Assembly: GCA_963921425.1 (NCBI GenBank)
Contig: OY992838.1
Coordinates: 496,001 to 560,000 of the forward strand
Origin: Dryas octopetala
Lineage: Eukaryota > Streptophyta > Magnoliopsida > Rosales > Rosaceae
Direction: 5' to 3'
Length of the DNA: 64,000 nt
The notes under the pieces are model-generated. The model was not told where the DNA came from. It did no database searches and saw only the letters and a list, made by a program, of their open reading frames with translations. Made by a program: the position numbers and the translations under genes. Of this stretch, positions 39,131-50,100 are shown piece by piece (the stretch's first letter is position 1; each line of letters begins with the position of its first letter).

Positions 39131-39756
39131 GGTAACCAAATTGGATCACAATGCTCTCTATTACTTTCTGTCCTGCAAGTCTGCAACTTTAGGATTTTGT
39201 TGAAAATGAGAATTGGAACGAGCCCTATTTGGGAACAGGGTTTAATCAGGGTTTTGGGTAAATCATAAATCACAATTCACAAACTCTAGAGTTTGATTTT
39301 AATGGCCAAAAATAAATAAATAACTAAAAGTTTGATTTTTTTTTTTTTTTTTGGTGTAGAAGCTTCCCAGAAATAAAAAAAAAACCCAACTGAAATCTAA
39401 TTGGTTCGTGACTCAACGCGTCAGCTGAGCGCCTGGTCAATCTCCTAGGAGGACTAGGAGTCCGTGTTTCCGAAAAAGGCCCCAGTGAAACGAGTAACTC
39501 CGAAAGAGAGAAGATGTAGAGTGGGTAAAATTGAATTAGTTTGAGGGCATATTGGGTATAAAAATGCGCCGACTCAAAAGTCGGTCAATCTGGCTCTATG
39601 CCTCTATATATAGCATACGCTTGTTAACAAATTTTTCTGCAAGGGTTTCGTTGTTCCTCAACTCCTTTGCCGTCAACAAAACTCTACAGCAAGGTCTGCT
39701 AGGGTTTTCGTTGTAGTTATCTTTTAGCCGAAAGGAAAGTCTGTCTTTTGAGAAAG
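39131..39756. promoter_or_regulatory. Shared promoter region of a divergent gene pair
   Basis: The 626 bases lie between the starts of the PGES2-like gene (-) and the lysine-rich gene (+). On the + side there is a TATA-like tatatata at 39605-39612 and, about 90 bases further, ctagggttt at 39699-39707, the plant telo-box sequence often found in leaders and promoters of growth-related genes. A short poly-A insertion candidate lies at 39290-39339. Transcription starts are inferred, not shown. Confidence 0.55.
39290..39339 (+). mobile_element. Short GGCC-A-rich insertion in the divergent promoter
   Basis: The 11-base word agtttgatttt lies at 39290-39300 and 39329-39339. The 28-base insert starts aatggcc and continues as an A-rich tail aaaaataaataaataac. 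It is the same GGCC plus A-tail pattern as other insertions here. It sits about 160 bases upstream of the PGES2-like start codon. Confidence 0.6.
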
Positions 39757-42016
39757 ATGTCTCGTTGCTTTCCGTACATGCCTTCGGGGAAGGCAGTGAT
39801 TAGAGAGGCCTCGCTCGAACCGATTAAGGTTTGTTGAGCAATTTGGTTGTGCTTTTAATGGCCTCTCCCTATCTGTTTCTGCAACATGTAATCACTGTAA
39901 TATGCGCCTGCGGTTGTATTCAAGTATTGTTCTTGTAAACGCTTGGTTTCTGGCTATTCAAGAATTGTCTATTTTTTGGATCCTTTACTATGGGATGGGA
40001 ATCTAGGATGGGGATTGACAGATTTCCCGTTGAAATAAACTATATAACCATAAATCTTGATAGATCTTTGACTAGTCTTGAGTTATTAGCAAGGGTTGAA
40101 TGATGATTTTCTGTAAACAAATTTGTAAGTTTGAACATGAATTAACCAAGCCACAGAATTAATCATGCAATTTCTGTTGATATGATATTTATATCTTATT
40201 TAGATCAGAACCCATGATTATAATATGTATATAAATGGGCGGATTGGATGTGGTTGGATAAATTGATGGAGCTTTTGTTTTTCAATATTTTTAATAGGAA
40301 GTTGGGTTTAAGGTTGCAAGTGTCCATGGTAATTCCATCCTGAATTGGTTTTGAATTTTGGTTTGCAGAGATTTGGATTGATGCTAAACTAGAATGAGGT
40401 TGTGGGGTCTGGTAATAGTTTTGTGTGTTCAATGAAATATTTATTTGTGACTTGATTTGTCACAAATTCTGTCTCTATCTTTATGTTCCGGGGACCCGTC
40501 ATGCTAAATTTTGACTAGTGTTCTAATTTGTCATTTGTCTATCCTACTTTCTTCAAGGTTGATTTGAATTTTCATTTAACTAAATAGTTTACTTCTCTAG
40601 GTTTCACTATCCAGTGTGACAGAGAAAGATTTTCTCTTTTGAGAAGAAAGTTGAAACTTGATAAATTTATACTTAAGCTAGAACTTAGAATATAGAAGTA
40701 GGCTGTAGGCAAGTATAGTTTTAATGAACTATGATATTTGGGTCTTTTTTAAAATTTGCGTTTTGATAGCAATTAGAAGTGAGTGGCTTCCTGGCAGGAA
40801 TAATTTTTCCTGAACTCACGGAACTGCCATTGGGTTAAGTTGGTCATTACTGTCTGGTAGAAATATCATAACCTAAACTTTGTGATGATTTTTAGTGTTG
40901 ATTGTTTTTTGGAACTTTTTGCTGCTGTTCCCCACCCCTCCAAAAATGAGATTTGCTTCCTTGAGGCCACGTCTCTGCTTTAGTCATGTGTCATTGGTGT
41001 TCTCTACCAATCTTATTAAATTTATTCTGGTGCTTTCAAAAGCTCCAGAAAGAAACGGAGAAGAAGGCCAACTCACTGAGGAAGAAAGAGAAGAGGGACA
41101 AGAAGAGAAAAGGGCATAAAGAGGAGAAGATTGTATCTAGTTATGCTACTGTTCACAATGCTAAAAAACTTGATGACAAGAAGCGTCTCCAGCAAGAGAA
41201 GAAGGGTAAAGGGGGGGCAAATGAATGTTATCCTCCAAAAATGGAAGACGAGGCTGAACAACTTGAGAGAAGTGGCATTACTAGTGAACATGAGGAGAAC
41301 ATTTGCTACTTGTCTGACGGCACCCAAACTAGCAACAAGATGGAAAGGCAGAATTTGGCTTCTTGTAGCAGCAGCCAAAATCGAAGTAAGTTCATCTTTA
41401 TCCTTTACTAGATGGTGCTAATGTTAAGCTGGCCTTTGTTCTTTTCAGTATTTTACAACCTTTATCTTTAATTGGCCCTTTTTTTTTTCATCTTAAATCA
41501 GGAACCATCATTCGCATTAAGTCATTGCGAAGACACAGTGAACCAGATGCCTCACTTCTGTGCTCTACTTCTGGAAGGGCAGACTTGCTTCCTCAAGAAA
41601 GGACAGAAATTGTTCATGCACCCCATCAAGCTAGTGCAGTGACAAATGTTGAATCCGATAGACTCACTTCTAAATTTGACCAAGAATTCTCCTGTTCAAA
41701 ACCACAGAGTATCATAACGATTGGCCAGAAAATGACTGCTTTTGAGAATACTTCATTTGAAGATCAGAGTCAGAGTGAAGATTTACTGCTAGGAGCTCTG
41801 ATTGAGAATTTGGTCCCATCATTGCTGCAAGAAGGGCTTAACGATTTTGGTGATGACGAATGGCTCTTTGAGTCGAAGCAGCAGAACAGACATGGGTCTA
41901 AAAGATATAAAGCTAACGATGAGGTCTCATGTGGTGCAAGTTGCACGTTGTGGCCACAAGCACAGCTGTTGCCTGAGGCTGGCTTATATGGGTTACCCTT
42001 CACTGTCCCATTTTAG
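39757..42016 (+). CDS. Lysine-rich protein of unknown function (MSRCF-type)
   Basis: Three exons, 39757-39828, 41043-41385 and 41502-42016, give a protein of about 309 residues. It begins MSRCFPYMPSG, which resembles the start of a plant family of charged proteins that begin MSRCFPFPPPGY. Then comes a strongly basic, coiled-coil-like stretch (KKEKRDKKRKGHKEEK) of about 30-75. The C-terminal half is acidic and polar, with EDLLLGALIENLVPSLLQ and GDDEWLF, and has no known domain. The basic run suggests nuclear location. The acceptor of exon 2 could also be six bases later (41049). Intron 1 is 1.2 kb. Function is unknown and I do not assign one. Confidence 0.8.
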
Positions 42017-42378
42017 TTTTTCCTCGATGCTCCGGCGGTTTTTATACTATAGTTGTAAAACTGATAAAATCGTTCATAAATCGATTTTGCCGAGTATTAT
42101 TCTTGCAAAATGTATTGAATCATTTTGTAATTAAATTGATCAAGGAAAAAAAAAATTTTGAATACGTTTAGAGCTTGTAAGCATTAGTGGTTTCTTTTCA
42201 TTAGATCTCTCTGTATGTACAAAGTTGTCGTTTTGGACCATACAACAGCATACTTCTGCTGGCAAAGCAAACAAAATATGCACCCACATAGCAGTGCTGG
42301 GGTCGTTACTGTATCCGAACTTAAAATAAACAATAGCCACAATTTTGAGCAGAGCTCTTTGTATATAATATAAACTTA
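42017..42378. other. Convergent intergenic gap
   Basis: About 360 bases separate two genes that end toward each other. The sequence is AT-rich with an A run near 42147-42155 and must hold both 3' ends. No other feature seen. Confidence 0.75.
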
Positions 42379-44452
42379 TTAAAAATGATGATGAGATTGA
42401 GGGATGGCTAAGTAGTCCTTCAATTTATAGCGGTGGGTTTTCTCTGCAGTAGATGCTGTATCACTTGAACTTGATGATATGCTATCATCGTTTGTATCAG
42501 ACATTGCAGAAACCGACCGCGACTTGCAATCGACTTCCAGGAAAAGGTCATCATCGTCTTCTTGATAACCCCACTCTCTAGAATCGACACACTCATTGGC
42601 ATCCGTCTCTCCTCTGAATAGCTTCAATACCTGGTAATGGCCAATATGAATGCAACAAGTTTAGTCTTAAATACATGCATACAAGAAAACCAGAAAAATG
42701 CATCCAACTAATTAAAACACATTTTTGTACCTGGTTCACTTTTGGACGAAGACGAGCTGACTGGTTTATGCATTGGCTTGCTGCCAATACCATTCTACGC
42801 ATCTGGACAACATCGTAGTCCCCATTTAACTTGGAATCCACCAATGCCTTAAGATCCCCACTCTGTAATAAATGTCTTGCCTGCATCAAAGAAATGTGGT
42901 CATGCATCTTAACAAGCTTTTAGGAAGTGATGAACAGAATTTGGTAAACAATTTAACATGATTCAAGTAATCAGAAAGAACCCTCCAAATGTTAAAGATC
43001 GAGATAGTGCTTACCCACTTGACCAAGCTTTCTTGTCCTTTTGGAGCCCCAGCATCAACTGGCTTTCTTCCTGATAATAGTTCAAGAAGAACCACACCAA
43101 AGGCATACACATCAATCTTGTCACTGACCCTCCCATGCATGAAATATTCTGGAGCTATGTATCCAAAAGTCCCTACCACGTCCGTACTTATCACGCAAGT
43201 AGAATCCGTCGATCCCCATGTAGCAAGCCCAAAATCAGATAACTACAATCCAAAAATAAACTAGTACTATCAACAAAAATATTAACAATTGGGCAGGGAA
43301 ACCAAATAGGCATGCATGATGCATGGACATATACCTGTGGCTGAAGATCATTGGAGAGAAGAATGTTTGAGGACTTCACATCTCTGTGAATAATGGGCTG
43401 AGGGCAATCATTGTGCAGGTGATTTAGAGCCTCAGCAACTGCAACAGCTACATTGAATCTCACTTCCCATGGCAGTACAGGTCCATCACCACAACCTGCC
43501 TTAAGATGAAATCAGGCAGTATTATACCTTCAATTCAATGTAATTTCTAGAAAGAAGCAAAACCATGGAAGTTAATTATAGGAGATTACCATGCAAGTTT
43601 TCATCCAAACTCCCTCGAGGAAAGAGGTCATACACTAAAATAAGATTGTCATCTTCCACACATAAACCAATGAGAGATGTGATGTGCTTGTGCTTAATTG
43701 AAGACGCAAACTTGGCTTCCAAGAAAACGTCATCCCAAGCTTCCTTGTATGGTTTCAGAATCTTGACCGCCACTGATTGATCACCTCCAAGACATCCTCT
43801 GTATACGCTGCTACACCCTCCCTCTCCAATAAGATTTTCTGTTTATAAACCAATTGCTTAGAAAGACTGAAAGAGAACTATGCCAAAGGAATATCGATCA
43901 ATTATTATATGAAATTTATGAACCTGGGGAGAATTGAGAAATTGCAGTCCTAATTTCTGCATAGCTGAACAGCCTGCAACCTTTTGGGTCTTCTTTAATG
44001 AACGCCTCGAATTCATTGGCTAGCTGTCTTGGTGCTGCTGTTAAGCAATTTTGACTATCCATAGAACCAAAGTGAAGGGTCTCTGTCTCGCTTTCGGTTG
44101 TGTTTTCTACATTACTGGAAGCTGATCGATTAGGCAGACCCATCACCCACTGGACCACAGGCATTTCTCTGGTTTGTGATTCTCTGATGGGACTCATAGT
44201 TACTGAGGCTGCTGCTAAGCGCAGGAGAGGCCAACCGGGCTTTGATAATGGTGATTCACAGTTCTGACCCAACTGAGAAAAAGCTTCCTGACTCATCGGA
44301 ACAGTTTCTCGAATGGTCATGGTCTGACTTGCTATGGCTTCTGCAAGGTCGCAACTTAACCACTCTGCAACATGGCTGCCCCTTACAATTTCAAAGGTCT
44401 TTTGATTCTTATTATCCGATTTCTTTGGTGAACTCCCCTTTTCTGTCATCAT
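42379..44452 (-). CDS. Receptor-like cytoplasmic Ser/Thr kinase (RLCK-VI type)
   Basis: Protein kinase of about 522 residues. Exons from high to low are 44452-43924, 43838-43590, 43495-43335, 43242-43015, 42880-42731 and 42630-42379. The N-terminal 160 residues contain SKPGWPLLR and VVQWVMGLP, the linker seen in plant kinases that carry an N-terminal universal-stress (USP) domain; no USP domain precedes it here. The kinase domain has all key residues: glycine loop [10 protein letters not shown] (180-189), VAVK Lys202, HRD with Asp298 ([10 protein letters not shown]) and DFG Asp316. [11 protein letters not shown] and the activation segment are normal. The C-terminal 80 residues are acidic and Ser-rich. 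There is no transmembrane segment, so it is cytoplasmic. Likely active; the signalling pathway is not evident. Confidence 0.92.
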
Positions 44453-45459
44453 GAATCACCCCTTCAAACTTGAAAGCTTATTCACGTTTATATTTACATA
44501 TGAGACTGCTGCTGACAAGTATATAATATCAGAGCCCACCGGGACTATTCCATATACATGATTTCCACGTTGCTTGCTTGTGGGTTTAACATACCTAACA
44601 GAAAGATTAACGTTTACCATATAGAATATTAACAACCTAGATTAGACAAATCCATTGGAAAGTCCTCGGTCAGTTCATCATTTATTGGTTATTAAGAAAA
44701 ACAGAGACGACACGAAGAAAACAAACAAAAGAGCAGAGAGCATATAGCACTATAGTAGAGATGAGCCAATTATAATATTATCAAAGAGCGATAAGGTGAG
44801 TTGACCCGGATCTTCTTATTTTGAAGCTTTTTAGACGGCTAATCTTTGGTACATAAATCAAACCCACCTAACCATCTCTTTAAAAATACGGAACTGCCGC
44901 CAAATAGCCATCGCTACGCAATCAAAAACACAAGAAGAAAATTATAGTCATCGGTACACCTAATCTGACTAATTTCAGTACAAGTCATACTTCTTGCCAT
45001 TTGACAATTTTGGCCAGGGTAGATTAATTGCGACCGTCTGTCACGACTCACGACAGTACAAAAATTCATAGATTTTAATTAAATTTGTAACTCAATTCGA
45101 CATATCACAAAATATCGACATGGCATAGATTGCTATGATATCAATTATCATTTACCAAGGCCTTGTTTTGCCGGTGTAGACCACCATCTTGAAATATTGT
45201 TGCACACATGCTACAAAACAATGCTTTGTCTAGCAATGATGATATTGTATGGATTGAATCCTGCGTTTGATGTAAGTTCTCAATCTCAATGAAGAGTTGA
45301 GAGTTGAATATAATAGACATTAGAGATAAAATGAATAGTAAGAAGAACGAACCCAAATTTGGTAAAGAGGAAATTAGCAATGTTGGGTTAAGCATTCGAC
45401 ATTCTCGAGTTATTTCGGATTATTTCTTTTATTTTGTTTGTAAATAAGAAAAAATGCAA

Positions 45460-46630
45460 TTATTGTAAAAAGAAACATACTATTGATCATATTTTGTTCA
45501 AACGGGAATGCTTTAAAGTAAAATTGTAGTAATGTGTAAAAGTTTTATAGTTAATTAAATAAAAGTACCAATATTATTTTTGTATCATATTAATATCTTT
45601 AGATATTTTATCAGAATCATGTAAGGAAATATGTAACTAGTGTAAAAAGGAACACACTATTCAATTATCATTAAAAGTAAAGTTGTAGTAATATGTAAAA
45701 TTTTGATAATTAATGTTTGAAGAAGTTGAAACACCATTACCGCTTAGCGCTTAGGTAAATATTATCCTGTGCTATTAAGACTTCTTGGGCCGTGATTGGA
45801 GGTGTAATGAGGAGCAAAAATACAGAGAGAGAAATATGGTTGCGGACCATCTTGCTGCTCTGGGCCTCTACTTGGACCTGAGCTTGTGCTATTTTGAGGT
45901 TCCTTTTGTTGGATGATGTGTTAGGTGTGAGCAGATTTAGGCTCCTGTGTAGTTTTCTGGTTTGGTCTGTCACAACTCACAAAAGAAAGAAAACATCGTT
46001 ACCTTTCCTTTATCATATTTGTTCTAATAGACATTTCATTTTGTATCTTAAGATATTACCGTTTGTACCTTGTTACACCAATAAGTTTGTCATTACAAAT
46101 GAAGTTATAGTAATGTGTAAAATTTTTATAGGTAATTACCTTGTTACACAAAAAATTATGCCCTTTAAATTAATATTATAATAATGTATAAAAGTTTTAT
46201 AGTTATTTGAACACCAATACTCTTTTTGTGTTTTATTCATATATTTAGTCATCTTATTTTGTACTACATTATTAAAATAACATAAAATTAGAGTTTAATC
46301 CTTATTACATTTATTCTTTGGATTGAAACTTTATGAGTTTGTTTTTTATAAATAAAGTCCTTTAACTATTGTCATATCAAAAAAATATGTTATAATTTTT
46401 TTTTTGAGGGTATAGGGTACTGGTTCGTGTCACCCCTTTTAGGGTGTAGAATAAAATTTGTCGGCTCCATATTAAGTTTTAACTTTGAAATTTTGAGTTT
46501 CGTAGTTAATAAGCAATCCAAATGGAAGGCAGTTGCATTGACCTTTCTGCACCCAAGTTCAATTCTCTCATCCCCTAAATTTTTTTTTTAAAAATAATAA
46601 TATAATGTCTAAAAGTTTTATAGTTTTATA
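45460..46630. repeat. Degenerate dispersed/tandem repeat
   Basis: A motif like aaagtaaaattgtagtaatg followed by tgtaaaagttttatag recurs at about 45515, 45674, 46097, 46166 and 46591. In several copies it is preceded by a word like gaaacatactattgatc and followed by caccaatactctttttgt. The first copies are about 150 bases apart and the middle ones about 70. This looks like an old tandem array or the remains of one repeated element. Confidence 0.6.
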
Positions 46631-46646
46631 GATTTTTTTTTTTAAG

Positions 46647-46696
46647 AAATAACAGCTTTATAGTTTTTTTTTTTTTGCCAAATATCAGCTTTATAG
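46647..46696 (-). mobile_element. 16-base poly-A insertion with 17-base target duplication
   Basis: The word aaataacagctttatag (46647-46663) and aaatatcagctttatag (46680-46696) differ at one base. The insert between them is a run of 13 T and gcc, which on the - strand reads ggc followed by A residues. Confidence 0.7.
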
Positions 46697-47119
46697 TGAA
46701 TTGAAGAAATTAAAACACTACAGTACCTTTCTTGTATTATATGTTTACCTTTAGCATATTGACGAAAGAATTTGACAAAAAAAAAAGCATATTGATTATT
46801 GACGAACAAAAACATATAAAAGCTTGCATGCGATTTGAATGGTAGTTCATTCAACAACCCGGTTTAACATATCCCACTATCCCAGTAAAAACCCGGTTTG
46901 ACATATTTTAAAATTGAAAACCAAGCCAATTGAGGCCGGGTCGGGCCGGATCGATCGGGTTCTTTGGGATGGTTGAAATTTTTCTCATAATCTATTCGAA
47001 GGATTTTGTCACTGTATCAACTACCAACTGGGGTCTCCATCCCAATACTGCGGCGCTAAAATTGAATTCAACGTTCCTAAAAAACTTAATTGCCTCCTTT
47101 CAGCGAAAGGAGAGAGAGA

Positions 47120-50100
47120 ATGATGATATCGGACGGAATCGGAGACGAAGAGAAATGGCTGGCAGAAGGCATCGCCGGCATTCAACAGCATGCCTTTTAC
47201 ATGCATCGAGCTCTGGTACTTTCATTTCCAATCCTAATCCCAAAATTTCCTACTTACAATTTCCAATTGGAAAACCTAATTCTCTGCGATCTTGTCGATT
47301 TCAATTTTCTCAGGACGCGAACAATCTCAGAGACGCTCTCAAGTACTCGGCCCAGATGCTGTCCGAGCTCCGAACCTCGAGGCTTTCGCCTCACAAATAC
47401 TACGAACTCTGTAACGTTTCATATCCTCCTCTCAATTGCTCTTCTGCGCTTAGCTGATTGATTCGATATCGTAATCGAAATTTGTACGTTTTATGTTTCG
47501 TGGTTGATTTCACAGATATGCGAGCGTTCGATGAGTTGAGGAAGCTGGAGATGTTCTTCAAGGACGAGAGCAGACATGGCGTTTCGATCATTGATCTGTA
47601 CGAACTTGTTCAGCACGCTGGCAACATATTACCAAGATTGTAAGTCAATATGCCTACCCCATTCATTAAAACGCGACGAGCAACATTGTTAATGTTCACA
47701 TTTCATTAATTTATGTCTTGGAGCTCTTAACACAAACACACAGGGTCGTATATAAAACAGTTTTTTCTCCTCCTGCACTACTAAAAATTGTGCAATGAGT
47801 TACTTGTTCAATGAGTTTCATATCACGAAGATATGCGCTTCAGAGTTGTGCAATGAGTTGCTTGTTCTAGTTATGTCATCTTTGTCAGTGCATATGAAGT
47901 TCGTGTTGTTTATTTAACAGGTATCTCCTATGTACGGTGGGATCTGTGTACATTAAATCTAAGGAAGCACCTGCCAAGGACGTGCTTAAAGATCTTGTGG
48001 AAATGTGTCGTGGTGTTCAACATCCAATTCGTGGGCTCTTTCTAAGAAGTTACCTTTCTCAAATCAGTAGAGATAAGTTACCTGATATTGGATCCGAGTA
48101 TGAAGGGTAAGATTGTTATCTTGGCTCGATTTGCCGGGATGGGTTTCCTGTTACTAAATTTGATTCATATTCCAATCTCCTTGCAGAGATGCTGACACTG
48201 TCATGGATGCTGTAGATTTTGTGCTACAGAATTTTACTGAGATGAATAAACTTTGGGTTCGAATGCAGCAGGAGGTTTGTTCAACATCTATGAAATTTTA
48301 TCTGCTCTAATGTCTGGACATGCATGGCACCAGAGTACTTGCATGCCATAGAGGTGAAAATGAACCATGAGGGCATGATTTTTGGCCATGCAGGTGTTAT
48401 GGTGCTTGTGAATGATTCATACTCTTTGGCGATCCTGAGTTGAGGCCATCTATTGGGCTTTCTGGTCTGCAGGGACCTGGTCGGGTGAGAGACAAGCGTG
48501 AAAAGCAAAGAAGCGAACTTCGTGATCTTGTAATATCAAAACTCTGAATCTATCAGCGGATGAAACAGTGCATGACATGTTGTAATAAATAAATTACAGC
48601 TTTCTGAATTGTCTTGATAGGTTGGGAAAAATCTCCATGTTCTCAGTCAGATAGAGGGCGTAGAACTGGAAATGTACAAAGACACTGTCCTTCCCAGAGT
48701 ATTAGAGCAGGTTCTTTAATCTGTTACCTTTCAATATGAACTTTTTTGGGTTAATTTTCCAGTATTTTCCCTTAAAGGAGCCCTATAATATCAACGTGCG
48801 TTCTAATAATCCAAATTGGTCTGCGCAGGTTATCAACTGTAAAGATGAGCTGGCCCAATATTATTTGATGGTTTGCATAATCCAGGTCTTTCCAGATGAG
48901 TACCATTTGCAGACACTGGAGACATTATTGGGTGCTTGCCCCCAGCTTCAGGTGGGTATCAATATCATATTCTATTGAGTTTTTTTTTTTTTTTTTTTCT
49001 TTCACATGATTGTGTATGGTTATTTATCTAAGCATATATGTAATAATATGTGTATGTGAATCCATGTATGAATGGATATAGTTATGTTTAATTCAGATAG
49101 TAGCTCAACTCACAAAATCCAAATTGGTTACTTCCTTTGATATCTGGTGGGCCACCATGCGGTCCATACTCCTTTTTTTTCAATTGTGTTATTTATTTTA
49201 TATCGAGGCAATATATCCAACCAAAACAGCTTTTGACTCATTTTCCCTCTGTGTTCAAATGCAGCCAACAGTTGATATCAAGACCGTGTTATCTCAATTA
49301 ATGGAGAGGTTATCAAATTATGCTGCTTCAAGTACAGATGTGAGTTATCTACAAACTGTCTTTTGGGTCATGCTTTTGCATGTTGTTATCTATTTTTTTT
49401 TTCTTTTTGCAATTTTTTATGCCTTTTCCCCCCTTTTGGGTGTTGTATTCATCTTGGCAGTTCCACATTTTAATGATTGTTGATTATTGTTGTTCAAGGT
49501 ATTACCTGAATTTCTTCAAGTGGAAGCTTTTGCTAAATTAAGCAGTGCTATTGGGAGGGTAAGCTGGCTATTGCCCTACATCGAGTTTATTGCAATATTA
49601 AGGAGGAATTTCCTATTTTGAAGAAATTATTTTTCAAAATGAATAGTAAATGTGTAGTTTTGAACATAAAGTTGAAATATATGGTATTCATTGTTACTCC
49701 CACAAAAAAAGTATTACTTTCCCCACTTGAACTCTTTTAGTAGTCTTAATAATTTTATAAACGGAAGTGGCCACAACTTGAGCAACTTGGTTTACAGGTT
49801 TTGCTATCTCAGTGAAAATGCCAAATCTCTTGCTTGTCCGTGGCCTACTTAAAGTATGTCAAAGAACTCTCAGCTTATGTCTTGGAACCCTTAGGCTCAA
49901 TTTGAAGAAATGTAATCAGCAGTGGGTTAGTCAGAAATATGTAAGGCACAATTGGCTTGCTAACTAGAAAGAGTAAATTACTGAAAAGTGAACTAAGATA
50001 ACCTGATGATTATTTCCTCAACTATGTTCCGACCCCGCAAGTAATAATTGGAAAACATAGTCTCCTTCCTGCATTAAGATTTACAACTTGTACAAAAAAA

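Larger units (their letters stand above)
44453..47119. other. Gene-poor interval with degenerate repeats
   Basis: The first part is the kinase promoter. No convincing gene follows. The frames at 45141-45395 and 45737-45973 on the - strand encode peptides with a hydrophobic stretch but no family resemblance or splice support. From about 45460 to 46730 a degenerate repeat recurs, and a short insertion lies at 46647-46696. The last 200 bases are the VPS35 promoter and leader. Confidence 0.6.

Noticed and set aside
45141..45395. 84-codon frame with a hydrophobic stretch, - strand
   Set aside because: Single short frame with no homologue I recognise, no splice signals and biased AT composition.
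45737..45973. 78-codon frame with a signal-peptide-like segment (HISLSVFLLLITPP)
   Set aside because: Tempting as a small secreted peptide, but there is no conserved tail, no promoter sign, and it overlaps repeat-rich DNA.
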